Source of the DNA: Glycocaulis profundi
Lineage (GTDB): Bacteria; Pseudomonadota; Alphaproteobacteria; Caulobacterales; Maricaulaceae
Direction: 5' to 3'
Length of the DNA stretch: 64,000 nucleotides
Assembly: GCA_007050995.1 (NCBI GenBank)
Contig: VJOU01000017.1
Coordinates: forward strand, 1 to 64,000
The position numbers and the translations under genes were made by a program. Position 1 is the first letter of the stretch. Every line of letters starts with the position of its first letter. The notes beneath the pieces are model-generated. The model was not told the origin of the DNA. It saw only the letters and a program-made list of their open reading frames with translations, and searched no databases. Shown here in pieces: positions 46,784 to 55,303 of the stretch.

Positions 46784-46992
46784 GACCGCTCCGAATGGTT
46801 CGCGAGGGCGATCGAGGCCCCCGCCCGAAATCACGTGACCGATGCTGAAGGCGCAGGGTGAAGAAAGGGTTTCGACAGACCCTTCCGACTGCTCAAAGAC
46901 AGGCCCCGCGCGCTGCAATCGTTAAAGCCTTCTTAAACGAAGCAGGCCTCCATCGCCATGACCTTCCAAGCGACTTGCCGGGGACTTCGCTC

Positions 46993-48777
46993 ATGGCCGC
47001 CACCTTCGATCTGGACGCCGAACTGGCCAAAGGCGCCGAGACGCCGCGCCACGAGATAAGAGACACCGTGGCGCGCGGCGGCGCCGCCGCCGAACTGCTC
47101 GGCGCGGGCAAGGCGAAAATCCACCCGAAGATCACCGGCCAGATCCGCCGGGCCGCGAAGATGATCGACGGCGGCCAGCCCGAACAGGGCGCGCGCATCC
47201 TCCTCAAGGTGCTGGACGCCGAGCCCGATCTGGCCGTGGCCAATCAGGCGATGGGGCTGGCGCTGGAAAAGCTGGGCCGTCTCTCACGCGCGCTGCAGTT
47301 TCTCGAGCGCGCCCTGAAGCGCGATCCGGGAAACGCCGACATCTACGCCGCGCTGGGCTCCATCGCGATGAAGCTGGGCCTGCTGCCCACGGCGGAGAAG
47401 TTCCACCGCACCCAGCTCCAGCTCGCCCCGAAATCATCGACCGCCGTCACCAGCCTGGCCGCCGCCCTGCGCGAGCAGGGCAAGTTCGGCGACGCGGTCG
47501 AGGTGCTGCGCGCGGCGATATATGCCGATCAGGAGAATCCCGACCTGTGGAACGCGCTGGGCACCAGCGTGCTCGAGAGCGGGGACATCGATCAGTCCAT
47601 CACCTTCTATTCGGAAGTCCTGCGCCTGAAGCCGGGCTACACCCGCGGCCATCACAATCTGGCCCGCGCGCTGGAGCTGGCGGGCCGGGTCGAGGACGCC
47701 CTGCCCCACTACGAGGCCTCCGTGGAGAAGGCCCTGTCGGAGAAGGACCGCATCCTGTCCACCCACGCGCTGGCGCACAGCTGTCTGGCCTCGGGCCGGA
47801 TCGCGCGGGGCTGGGAAATATACGGGGCGCGGCTGAACCCCCATTACGACATGGCCACGCGCTACCTGCTGCCCGGCGAGCCCTGGGACGGGGCCGACCC
47901 GGCTGAGCTAAAAGGCCGGACGGTGCTGGTCATGGGGGAGCAGGGCATCGGCGACGAGGTCCTGTTCGCGAACACGCTGGCCGATCTGGTCGAGGCGGTG
48001 GGTCCGGAGGGCGAGGTGCGCTTCGCCTGCGAGCAGCGCCTGATCCCGCTCTTCCAGCGCTCCTTTCCCGGCATGAAGGTGGGCCGCCACTACACCATCG
48101 AGCGCGAAGGCCGCCAGATCCGCCACGCCCCCGATCTGTGGAACGAGAACGAGGTCGATCTGTGGACCCCCATCGGGAATCTGTGCCGGGCCTTCCGCGG
48201 TTCGCTGGACGCCTTCCCGCAGCGCGACTCCTTCCTGACCCCGGACCCCGAGCGGCTCGACCACTGGCGCTCCGAGCTGGGCGCGATGGGCTCCGGTCCG
48301 AAGATCGGCGTGCTGTGGAAGTCGCTGAAGATGGACGCCCGGCGCAGCAAGGGCTTCTCGCCCTTCGAGCTTTGGAAGCCGGTCCTGAAGACGCCCGGCA
48401 TCACGCTGGTGAACCTGCAGTACGGCGACTCCGCGACCGAGCTGGCCGACGCCAAAGAGCGCTTCGGCGTGACCATCCATCAGCCCGAGGGCATCGACCT
48501 GCGCAACGATCTCGATGACGTCGCCGCCCTGTCGACCGCCTGCGATCTGGTGATCGGGCCGATGAACGCCACCACGAACATCGCCGCGGCCTGCGGGGCG
48601 GAGGTGTGGTTCATGCGCGTGGTGATGGCCAGCTGGACCCTGCTGGGAACGCAGGGCATGGCCTGGTATCCCCGGACCCGTACCTTCGCGGGCGAGGGCT
48701 ATGGCGACTGGATCGGTGCGATGAAGCAGGTCCGCACGGCGCTGGAAGCCCGCATCGAGGGCCGCGACGCGGCCTGA
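46993..48777 (+). CDS. flmG: FlmG-like flagellin glycosyltransferase, TPR plus GT domain
   Basis: 594 residues from the ATG at 46993 (MAATFDLDAELAKGAETPRH); the frame continues up to a GTG at 46858 but is unlikely there. Residues about 50-290 are TPR units (ANQAMGLALEKLGRLSRALQ, DIYAALGSIAMKLG...). From about 305 a GT-B-like glycosyltransferase follows (VLVMGEQGIGDEVLFANTLA; DDVAALSTACDLVIGPMNAT). Caulobacter FlmG has this layout: the TPR binds flagellins and the GT adds pseudaminic acid. It sits beside flbT-flaF and between the flagellins and pseF-G-I, which agrees with that job. Confidence 0.85.
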   Translation: MAATFDLDAELAKGAETPRHEIRDTVARGGAAAELLGAGKAKIHPKITGQIRRAAKMIDGGQPEQGARILLKVLDAEPDLAVANQAMGLALEKLGRLSRALQFLERALKRDPGNADIYAALGSIAMKLGLLPTAEKFHRTQLQLAPKSSTAVTSLAAALREQGKFGDAVEVLRAAIYADQENPDLWNALGTSVLESGDIDQSITFYSEVLRLKPGYTRGHHNLARALELAGRVEDALPHYEASVEKALSEKDRILSTHALAHSCLASGRIARGWEIYGARLNPHYDMATRYLLPGEPWDGADPAELKGRTVLVMGEQGIGDEVLFANTLADLVEAVGPEGEVRFACEQRLIPLFQRSFPGMKVGRHYTIEREGRQIRHAPDLWNENEVDLWTPIGNLCRAFRGSLDAFPQRDSFLTPDPERLDHWRSELGAMGSGPKIGVLWKSLKMDARRSKGFSPFELWKPVLKTPGITLVNLQYGDSATELADAKERFGVTIHQPEGIDLRNDLDDVAALSTACDLVIGPMNATTNIAAACGAEVWFMRVVMASWTLLGTQGMAWYPRTRTFAGEGYGDWIGAMKQVRTALEARIEGRDAA

Positions 48778-48787
48778 GCGTCGGGCG

Positions 48788-49534
48788 TCAGCGCGGCGTC
48801 TCGGTCTCCCGGAAACCCTTCTGGACCACGCCCGCGTTCATCCCGGCGATCTCGGGGGCGGCGTCCAGCACGGCGATGACCTGAGCCAGCTCCGCCGCGA
48901 CCGGATCGTCCAGCCGTGCCGCCAGCGCGCGGACCATCGCCAGATCGGCCGGCTCGTCCACGCACAGCCGGTAGTGCGGCCGCCTCAGCGCCTCGGGCGC
49001 GGGCAGCGTCTCCAGCCGGAAGCGCTCAGGACGGGTGTAGAGGAAGGGCGTGACGTGCTCGCGCTCGAAATTCTCCGTCGCTTCGGCGGCGGCGGTCAGC
49101 AAGGCCGCCCGCGTCACGATCTCGGCGTTCACCCCCAGCGGATAGCCGCTGTCATTGCCCGCGCTCAGCCGGTCGATCCCCGGCGCCCAGACCGACAGCG
49201 CCGCGTCGATGAGCCCCGCGTCGATGAAGGGGCAGTCGGCGGTCACCCGCACGATCACGTCCGCGTCCGTCAGCGCGCAGGCGGCGGCGAACCGGCCCAG
49301 AACGTCCGACTTCGACCCGCGGGCCACCGCCGCGTCCATGTCCATGCACAGCGCGGCGATGGCGTCGTCCTCGTCCTCGCCCGAGGTCGCCACGACGATG
49401 TCTTCAAGCCTCGCCGAGCGCCGCAGCCGCTCGATCACCAGCCCCAGCATGGGCCGTCCGCCGACCTCCATCAACGACTTGCCCGGCAGGCGCGAGGAGC
49501 CCATCCGGGCCTGAATGATCGCGGCGGCCTTCAT
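48788..49534 (-). CDS. pseF: CMP-nonulosonate cytidylyltransferase, probable PseF (SpsF-type)
   Basis: 248 residues from the ATG at 49534, which overlaps the pseG stop (ATGA). It is a cytidylyltransferase of the SpsF/NeuA fold: AIIQARMGSSRLPGKSL (nucleotide loop), VIVRVTADCPFIDAGLID (metal Asp), YRLCVDEPADL. The SpsF-type loop IIQARMGS differs from the IPARGGSK of Campylobacter PseF, so the exact sugar is less certain. It activates the nonulosonic acid as CMP-sugar, the last step before FlmG. Last gene of the five-gene operon. Confidence 0.8.
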   Translation of the reverse strand: MKAAAIIQARMGSSRLPGKSLMEVGGRPMLGLVIERLRRSARLEDIVVATSGEDEDDAIAALCMDMDAAVARGSKSDVLGRFAAACALTDADVIVRVTADCPFIDAGLIDAALSVWAPGIDRLSAGNDSGYPLGVNAEIVTRAALLTAAAEATENFEREHVTPFLYTRPERFRLETLPAPEALRRPHYRLCVDEPADLAMVRALAARLDDPVAAELAQVIAVLDAAPEIAGMNAGVVQKGFRETETPR

Positions 49535-50514
49535 CGCTCCGTCTCCAGGCACAGCGCCGCCACCCGGTCCGCGGCCTTGCCGTCCAGAGCGGTGAAGGCC
49601 CGCGCCGCGCGAGCCGCCAGCGCCTCGGGATCATGGAACGCCGCCAACGCCTGACGCGCCGCCGCGGCGGGGTCCGGCCCGATGGCCGCGGCGAGCCCGG
49701 CGCGCTCCATCATGTCGCAATACCCCGCCATCTCTTCCCAGCGCAGGCACAGGGCGGGACGGCCCAGCGCGAAGGCCTCGTATGTCGAGCGTCCGCCCAG
49801 CGTGATCACAGCGTCCGACTGCAGTATGGGCGCGATCATATCGGGCGGCGCGTCGATCATCTCGGCCTCGCCTGCGGCCCGGAACGCCTCGCGCCGGTCC
49901 GCGTCCCACGCCGGACCCGCCACCGCGGCGATGCGCAGCTCCGGCGCGGCCGCGGCCAGCGCGGCGCAGAACGGCTCGGTCAGTCCGCCTGGATCCGCGC
50001 CCCCCAGCGCGACCAGAACCCGCCTCACCTCGCCCGCCGCCCACGGCGCCGCGGGCCGGGCGGCCAGCACGTCGGGCCGGACCATGTGAAACTGCAGACC
50101 CGTCTCCACCCGGCGCGCCGCCGCAGGCGGGCCGCAGGGCTCGGGATCGTCCATCACGGCGAGATCGGCGGGAACCCGGCCCAGCCCCTCGCCCGCCAGC
50201 AGCACGATGCTCTCCGCCCCCAGCGCCCGCAGCCGCTCGATGTCGGCGGCTTCAAGGCCCGGACGGTCGAGCACAGCCACACCCCCGCCCGTCAGGCGCC
50301 CGGCCAGCGCGGCCCACAGCGCCTCCCGGCTTTCGGCGATCTCCACCGCGAACCCCTCGCCCGCGGCATAGCCTGCCAGCTTGGGGTCGCCCTCCATCAC
50401 GATCAGGGGATCCGCGCCCGCCTGCGCCAGCGCTCCGGCCAGCGCCCGGCAGCGCGTCAGATGGCCGATGCCGATCCGCGCCCCGCCCGCCGTCCACAGC
50501 ACCGCGCCGGTCAC
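49531..50514 (-). CDS. pseG: UDP-2,4-diacetamido-2,4,6-trideoxy-L-altrose hydrolase PseG
   Basis: 327 residues from a GTG at 50514 that overlaps the pseI stop (GTGA). GT-B fold like MurG: an N-terminal GGARIGIGHLTRCRALAGAL with the catalytic-type His, a C-terminal VLVALGGADPGGLTEPFCAA, and a SDAVITLGGRSTYEAFALGR nucleotide site. It removes UDP from the diamino sugar to give the substrate for PseI. In the standard pathway that sugar has been 4-N-acetylated by PseH, which is not found here. Confidence 0.88.
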   Translation of the reverse strand: MTGAVLWTAGGARIGIGHLTRCRALAGALAQAGADPLIVMEGDPKLAGYAAGEGFAVEIAESREALWAALAGRLTGGGVAVLDRPGLEAADIERLRALGAESIVLLAGEGLGRVPADLAVMDDPEPCGPPAAARRVETGLQFHMVRPDVLAARPAAPWAAGEVRRVLVALGGADPGGLTEPFCAALAAAAPELRIAAVAGPAWDADRREAFRAAGEAEMIDAPPDMIAPILQSDAVITLGGRSTYEAFALGRPALCLRWEEMAGYCDMMERAGLAAAIGPDPAAAARQALAAFHDPEALAARAARAFTALDGKAADRVAALCLETER

Positions 50515-51572
50515 CGCTTGAGCGCCTCCCAGGTCAGCACCGTGCCCGCGGGCAAATCGCGCCCCGGCGCCAGCCCGATCACGCTGTCGGCCTCATAGGG
50601 GTCGATGCCGTGGCCGGGCCGCTTGGCGACAAGATCCTCGCGCGCGATGACCTGCCCCGCCTTGACGGCGCGGTCCAGCACCAGCGAGCGCACGGAGACC
50701 TCCCGCTCGCGCACCTCGCTGGGCAGGATGCCCGCGCGGACCTTGCCGATGGCCGCCTCCATACCCCGTATCTCCCGGCACAGGGCGGCGAACTCGTCCG
50801 GGCCGGAGGAGAACCAGTGATCCGGCCCCTCCGCCTCGGTGTCATGGGTCACGTGCCGCTCGATGATTTTCGCGCCCAGCGCCACCGCCCCCAGCGCGGC
50901 GGTGATGCCCACAGTATGGTCGGAGAAGCCGATCACCGCGTCAGGGAACATGCCCGCGAAGGCGGGGATGGTGGCCAGCGACGCCTCCTCGGCCGGGGCG
51001 GGATACTGGGCCACGCAATGCAGCACCGCGAACGGCGCGCCCCCCGCGCGCAGCGTCTCCACCGCCCGCGCAGTCTCGGCCAGCGTGGACTTGCCCGTGG
51101 ACAGGATCACCGGCCGGCCGGTCGCCGCGAGCTTTTCGAGCATCCACCGGTCGCGCACGTCCGAGGACGCCACCTTGTAGAGCGGCACGTCCAGGCCCTG
51201 CAGGAAATCCACGCCATCCAGGCTGAACGGAGTGGAGAACGCGATCATCCCGCGCGCCCGCGCCTGCTCGAACAGCGCGGCATGCGCCTCGCGCGGCAGG
51301 GCCAGCCGGTCGAACAGCCCGCCGATTGTCTCCGAACGCTCCGCGCCCGCCGGGCCCCAGCTCACGACGCGGTCGGGATCGGCGACCAGTTCGGCGGCGG
51401 TATAGGTCTGGAACTTGACCGCGTCCGCGCCCGACTCGGCGGCCATGTCCACCATGTCCGCGGCGCGCTGCGGATCGCCGTCATGATTGGCGCCGATCTC
51501 CGCGACGATGAAGCACGGCGTGTCCGCGCCCACCCGGCGCCCCGCGACGTCGAACCCCGCCCGGCTGGTCAT
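50511..51572 (-). CDS. pseI: Pseudaminic acid synthase PseI (NeuB family)
   Basis: 353 residues from the ATG at 51572. The NeuB barrel shows FIVAEIGANHDGDPQRAADM, GADAVKFQTYTAAEL, FSTPFSLDGVDFL, YKVASSDVRDRW and VIGFSDHT, and a C-terminal SAF domain (from about 290: REREVSVRSLVLDRAVKAGQ, KRPGHGIDPYE). It condenses the 6-deoxy-altrose derivative with PEP to form pseudaminic acid. Start overlaps the methyltransferase stop (ATGA). Confidence 0.93.
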   Translation of the reverse strand: MTSRAGFDVAGRRVGADTPCFIVAEIGANHDGDPQRAADMVDMAAESGADAVKFQTYTAAELVADPDRVVSWGPAGAERSETIGGLFDRLALPREAHAALFEQARARGMIAFSTPFSLDGVDFLQGLDVPLYKVASSDVRDRWMLEKLAATGRPVILSTGKSTLAETARAVETLRAGGAPFAVLHCVAQYPAPAEEASLATIPAFAGMFPDAVIGFSDHTVGITAALGAVALGAKIIERHVTHDTEAEGPDHWFSSGPDEFAALCREIRGMEAAIGKVRAGILPSEVREREVSVRSLVLDRAVKAGQVIAREDLVAKRPGHGIDPYEADSVIGLAPGRDLPAGTVLTWEALKR

Positions 51573-52255
51573 GCCGGCCTCATGGCCCAGAACGTGTTCC
51601 ACACATGCCGCTCGGCCTCGCGGTTCTTCCAAAGCTCGACCCGCTCGCGGTTGACCACGGTCAGGCCGGTGTCTTCCAGCAGGCGCTCGGCCTCGTCACC
51701 GTCGATGAAGATGTAGAGCGCGCCCGCATACCCCTTCGCCCGCTCGTCGAGGGTGATCGAGCCGTCCGCCGCCGTCTCGCCCAGTTCGGCGAACCAGCTG
51801 TCAGGGTGGCGGAAGCGCGTCCATATCTGCCCGCCCGGCGCCAGCAGGCCGAACACCCGGGCGAAGCTGGCGGCCATGCCCGCCCGCGTGTCCAGATACG
51901 GGCTGTCCCAGACGATCAGGTCGAAGCGCATGTCTTCGGGCAGCGCCTCCTGGAAGGCGCCCGTGTTGAAGACCGCGCCGCGTCCCGCGGCCTCCATCAC
52001 GCCCCGCGCGGTCTCGACCGCCTCGGCGCTGAGATCGACGCCGTGGGGTTCGAAGCCGTAATCGCTCAGCAGCAGCAGATTGCGCCCGTTCCCGCAGCCC
52101 AGCTCCGCTGCGCGCAGGTCCGCGTTCGCGGCCCGGTCGGGAAAGCGCACGGCGAGAAAGCGCACGATGTTCTCATCAGGATAGCTCAGCACCGCGCGGG
52201 ACGCCTCCGCGCCCCAGAAGCGGGCGATGCCGGACCGGTCTGGCTGGGCGCTCAT
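51569..52255 (-). CDS. SAM-dependent methyltransferase of the nonulosonate operon
   Basis: 228 residues from the ATG at 52255. Class I Rossmann methyltransferase: RAAELGCGNGRNLLLLSDYG (SAM loop), HGVDLSAEAVETA, FDLIVWDSPYLDTR, LLAPGGQIWTRF. It overlaps pseI and the ATP-grasp gene by four bases each, so it is made together with them. It may methylate the sugar, its acyl substituent or a precursor. The acceptor cannot be read from the sequence. Confidence 0.85.
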   Translation of the reverse strand: MSAQPDRSGIARFWGAEASRAVLSYPDENIVRFLAVRFPDRAANADLRAAELGCGNGRNLLLLSDYGFEPHGVDLSAEAVETARGVMEAAGRGAVFNTGAFQEALPEDMRFDLIVWDSPYLDTRAGMAASFARVFGLLAPGGQIWTRFRHPDSWFAELGETAADGSITLDERAKGYAGALYIFIDGDEAERLLEDTGLTVVNRERVELWKNREAERHVWNTFWAMRPA

Positions 52256-53436
52256 GGCAGGGGCTCCATCTCGATGATTCGGGCGCAGTCTAACGCGATT
52301 TGCGCGCCCCGCCGCGCGTCGGCGGTCTCGCACAGCATCCAGCCGCGGGCCATGGCCGAGGCCCCGTCGGCGACCGGGTCGAGCACGTCGCCCGGCCTCA
52401 GCGGCGTGACCGCCTCCACCGCCTCGGGCCCGCCCGCCAGCGCCGACAGATCCCCCACAGCGCGCACGCGCCCCGCCGGGACCGGCAGATATTCGAAATA
52501 GGCCGGTGTGCGGAAGGCGGGCGGAACCGCCGGACGCCCCGCGATCAGCGCGGCCATGAACCATTCCAGCAGGTCGAGGCCGAAGGCGCGGGTCAGGATG
52601 TTGGAGAAGATGTTGTTGCCGCCGGGCCGGGGCGCCAGCTCGATCACGCTGACCGCGCCATCGGCCGCGATCATCATGTCGGCGTTGAAGAAGCAGTCCT
52701 CGCTGTCCATCGCCTGAAGGCACAGCCCCGCCAGCTCCGCGATCCGCGGCGCCTGCGCGATCCCCGCCGGATCCAGCGCGTGATAGCTCAGCTCCTGCCG
52801 GCGGGGCGGATCGGTCATGCGCTTGACCCTCAGCGCGAGCAGATGCACCCGCCCGCCGGTCTTCACCCCGTCCACGCCCAGCTCCATGCCCTGCAGCGCG
52901 GTCTCCGCGATCCAGCCATCTCCCGGCAGCGGGCTCAGAACGCCGGGCAGGTCGCTGGCGGTCTCGAACAGGCGCACGCCGCGGCTGCCCGATCCGCCCG
53001 CGGGCTTGAGCACCACCGGCAGGCCATGGCGCACGGCGAACGCGTGCAGGGCCGCCGCATCGGCCACCTCCGCCTGCTCGGCCATGGGCACTCCCGCTGC
53101 GGTGAAGGCCGCGCGCATGGCCCGCTTGTCCGTCGCCAGCCGTCCGCCCAGTCCCGACAGGCCTTTCAGCCCCAGCGCGTCATTGACCGCCCCCGCCGTC
53201 GCCAGCGGACGGGCCAGCGGCGCGGGGATGACGAAATCCGGAGAGAAAGCCCGGGCCGCGGCGATCACCGCATCAATGTCCATCAGGTCGGCCTGCCGGA
53301 AATCGTGCGCCGCGTCCCGGGCCTCGGCGTCCGCCCGCCCGTCCAGCGCCAGCACCGCGCAGCCCAGCCGCCGCGCCGCCGCGATGGAGGCGCGCTGCTC
53401 GGGTCCGGCCCCGATGGCGAGAGCCCTCGCGCCCAT
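52252..53436 (-). CDS. ATP-grasp ligase of the nonulosonate operon
   Basis: 394 residues from the ATG at 53436, preceded by AAAGGCAAGG. A pre-ATP-grasp Rossmann part (1-95), then the ATP-grasp domain (about 100-300: LPVVLKPAGGSGSRGVRLFE nucleotide loop; VSVIELAPRPGGNNI with metal Glu/Asn). Such enzymes join a carboxylate to an amine through an acyl phosphate. It is the first gene of the operon with methyltransferase, pseI, pseG and pseF. With no PseH acetyltransferase in the window, it could place an amino-acyl or other acid on the 4-amino group of the sugar; this is a hypothesis. Confidence 0.82.
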   Translation of the reverse strand: MGARALAIGAGPEQRASIAAARRLGCAVLALDGRADAEARDAAHDFRQADLMDIDAVIAAARAFSPDFVIPAPLARPLATAGAVNDALGLKGLSGLGGRLATDKRAMRAAFTAAGVPMAEQAEVADAAALHAFAVRHGLPVVLKPAGGSGSRGVRLFETASDLPGVLSPLPGDGWIAETALQGMELGVDGVKTGGRVHLLALRVKRMTDPPRRQELSYHALDPAGIAQAPRIAELAGLCLQAMDSEDCFFNADMMIAADGAVSVIELAPRPGGNNIFSNILTRAFGLDLLEWFMAALIAGRPAVPPAFRTPAYFEYLPVPAGRVRAVGDLSALAGGPEAVEAVTPLRPGDVLDPVADGASAMARGWMLCETADARRGAQIALDCARIIEMEPLP

Positions 53437-53536
53437 GGCCTTGCCTTTCGATCTCCGCGCCCGCACATCGCCCCTCGCGATCACGGTTTCGAGCCCCTAG
53501 TGTGGGCGCTGACTCGGATTAAGAAGGGCTGAACCC

Positions 53537-54379
53537 ATGCGATTTGAAGGCACCGGCCAGTACGTGGCGACCTCTGAACTGGCCGCCGCGGTCAACGCCG
53601 CCGTGGTCCTGGAGCGACCTCTGCTGGTCAAGGGCGAGCCGGGCACGGGCAAGACCGAGCTGGCCCGGCAGGTGGCCCAGGCCATGGGCGCGCCGCTGCT
53701 GGAATGGCACGTCAAATCCACCACCCGCGCCCAGCAGGGGCTGTACGAGTACGACGCCGTCGCCCGCCTGCGCGACAGCCAGCTTGGCGACGACAAGGTC
53801 CACGACGTCGCCAACTACATCCGCAAGGGCAAGCTGTGGGAGGCGTTCACCGCGCCCGAGCGCCCGGTCCTGCTGATCGACGAGATCGACAAGGCCGACA
53901 TCGAATTTCCCAACGACCTCCTGCAGGAGCTCGACCGGATGGAGTTCCATGTCTACGAGACCGGCGAAACGATCCGCGCCGAGGTCCGGCCCATCGTCAT
54001 CATCACGTCCAACAATGAAAAGGAGCTGCCCGACGCCTTCCTGCGCCGGTGCTTCTTCCACTTCATCGCCTTCCCCGACGCCGACACGATGGCCCGGATC
54101 GTGGAGGTCCACTTCCCCGGCCTGAAGGGGCGGCTGCTGAGCGAGGCGCTTCGGCGCTTCTACCAGATCCGCGATGTGCCGGGCCTGAAGAAGAAGCCCT
54201 CCACCTCCGAGCTGCTGGACTGGCTCAAGCTGCTGCTGGCCGAGGACATGGACCCCGAAGCCCTGAAGGAATCCGATCCCCGCAAGCTCATCCCGCCGCT
54301 TCACGGCGCGCTTTTGAAGAACGAGCAGGACGTGCAGCTGTTCGAAAAGCTCGCCTTCATGGCCCGCCGCGAAAGCTGA
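53537..54379 (+). CDS. MoxR/CoxD-type AAA ATPase
   Basis: 280 residues. Walker A GEPGTGKTEL, Walker B LLIDEIDKAD, sensor 1 IITSNNEKELP and arginine finger RRCFF. It resembles CoxD-like MoxR ATPases that pair with CoxE-like VWA proteins as chaperones in metal-centre or complex assembly. The matching VWA gene lies 0.9 kb downstream behind two small genes. Client unknown; no cox or other obvious target is nearby. Confidence 0.92.
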   Translation: MRFEGTGQYVATSELAAAVNAAVVLERPLLVKGEPGTGKTELARQVAQAMGAPLLEWHVKSTTRAQQGLYEYDAVARLRDSQLGDDKVHDVANYIRKGKLWEAFTAPERPVLLIDEIDKADIEFPNDLLQELDRMEFHVYETGETIRAEVRPIVIITSNNEKELPDAFLRRCFFHFIAFPDADTMARIVEVHFPGLKGRLLSEALRRFYQIRDVPGLKKKPSTSELLDWLKLLLAEDMDPEALKESDPRKLIPPLHGALLKNEQDVQLFEKLAFMARRES

Positions 54380-54394
54380 GTTCGCGCGCGCAGC

Positions 54395-54420
54395 GGAACC
54401 GCCCGCCCGGCGCCGGTGTT
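54395..54420 (+). promoter_or_regulatory. Possible variant EcfG promoter before the YqjD/ElaB-like gene
   Basis: GGAAC at 54395-54399, 17 bases, then TGTT at 54417-54420, one base off CGTT. It lies about 70 bases before the small gene. YqjD-type proteins are stress-induced elsewhere, so the site is plausible but weak. Confidence 0.35.
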
Positions 54421-54488
54421 GATCTGGTGAACGCGACCGGCGAACCCGTCCGGACGCAATCGATCATGCCACGACAGGAGGGCTCCTC

Positions 54489-54749
54489 ATGGCCACCAGC
54501 ACCGCCAGCAAGCGCGCCAGCAACATCCGCAAAGAGGGCGAGAAGACCCTCAAATCGGTCGGCAAGGCCGCCGAAAAAGAGTTCGAGAACGTCGCCAAGA
54601 CGACCCGCCGCCAGGCCCGTCAGGTCGCCAAGCGCGCGGAAAACATCGAAGACCAGGCCATCGCCTACGTCAAAGAGAACCCCTACGCGGCCATCGGCAT
54701 CGCGGCCGGTCTGGGCGCGCTCGCGGCGGTCTTCCTGACCCGGCGCTAG
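54489..54749 (+). CDS. ElaB/YqjD/DUF883-like small membrane protein
   Basis: 86 residues. A basic, helical and coiled-coil-like N-terminal part (IRKEGEKTLKSVGKAAEKEF) and one C-terminal TM helix at about 64-82 (NPYAAIGIAAGLGALAAVFL) ending in RR. In E. coli YqjD anchors stationary-phase ribosomes to the inner membrane. An AGGAGG site precedes the start. A hairpin lies just behind the gene. Confidence 0.85.
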   Translation: MATSTASKRASNIRKEGEKTLKSVGKAAEKEFENVAKTTRRQARQVAKRAENIEDQAIAYVKENPYAAIGIAAGLGALAAVFLTRR

Positions 54750-54769
54750 AGGGCCATCCTCGACACATG

Positions 54770-54823
54770 AAGGCCGCGCCCCTAAGGTTGAGCAGCAGCT
54801 CCACCGATGAAGGGCGCGGCCTT
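54770..54823 (+). terminator. Long hairpin behind the YqjD-like gene
   Basis: AAGGCCGCGCCC at 54770-54781 and GGGCGCGGCCTT at 54812-54823 are perfectly complementary, with a 30-base loop. It could be a terminator, or it could mask the ribosome site of the next gene, which it includes. Confidence 0.5.
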
Positions 54824-55260
54824 TGTCCTGTCTGAAACACCTCAGCCTTCTCGCAGCGTCCGTCCTGCTCGCCGCGTGCGCATCCGCGCCCGCCATCGAC
54901 GCGGCCGCGGGGCTGGAGGGACAGGGGCGTGCCGAGGTGATCGCCCGGCTCGGCGAGCCCGTCTCCGCCGCGCCCCAGCCCGGCGGCGGCGAGCGCCTTC
55001 TGTATCTGCTGCGCAGCTCGCAGGGCGTGTTCCAGGCGCCCAATCACCCGCGCGACCGCCAGCGGGCCGAACCGGGCGCCAGCGACGCTTTCGACCACGT
55101 GCCCCTCGGCCGGGGCGGGAGCGCGTCCACGCGGCGCAGCGGCTTCCCCACCCACCTGTCCACCGATGAGCGGTCCTGCCCGGTCGCCATCCTGCTCGAT
55201 GCGGACGGCATCGTTTCATCGGTGAGCGCGGACGAGTCGCGCTGCTCCCCGCGCGGCTGA
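54823..55260 (+). CDS. Small lipoprotein
   Basis: 145 residues from a TTG at 54823, as no ATG or GTG lies before the signal. Signal peptide CLKHLSLLAASVLLAAC with lipobox LAAC at about 19. The mature part has an SmpA/BamE-like start (GLEGQGRAEVIARLGEPVSA), then unconserved sequence with two more cysteines (SCPVAI, ESRCSP). It is probably an envelope lipoprotein. The hairpin at 54770-54823 covers its ribosome site. Confidence 0.65.
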   Translation: MSCLKHLSLLAASVLLAACASAPAIDAAAGLEGQGRAEVIARLGEPVSAAPQPGGGERLLYLLRSSQGVFQAPNHPRDRQRAEPGASDAFDHVPLGRGGSASTRRSGFPTHLSTDERSCPVAILLDADGIVSSVSADESRCSPRG

Positions 55261-55303
55261 CGCCGCCCTTGCAGGCCGGGCCCCGGCGCCTATCCTCGCT
55301 GTC

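Noticed and set aside
46858-46992. N-terminal extension of the flmG-like gene from a GTG
   Set aside because: It reads into the shared promoter region with flbT and has no domain similarity; the ATG at 46993 fits better.
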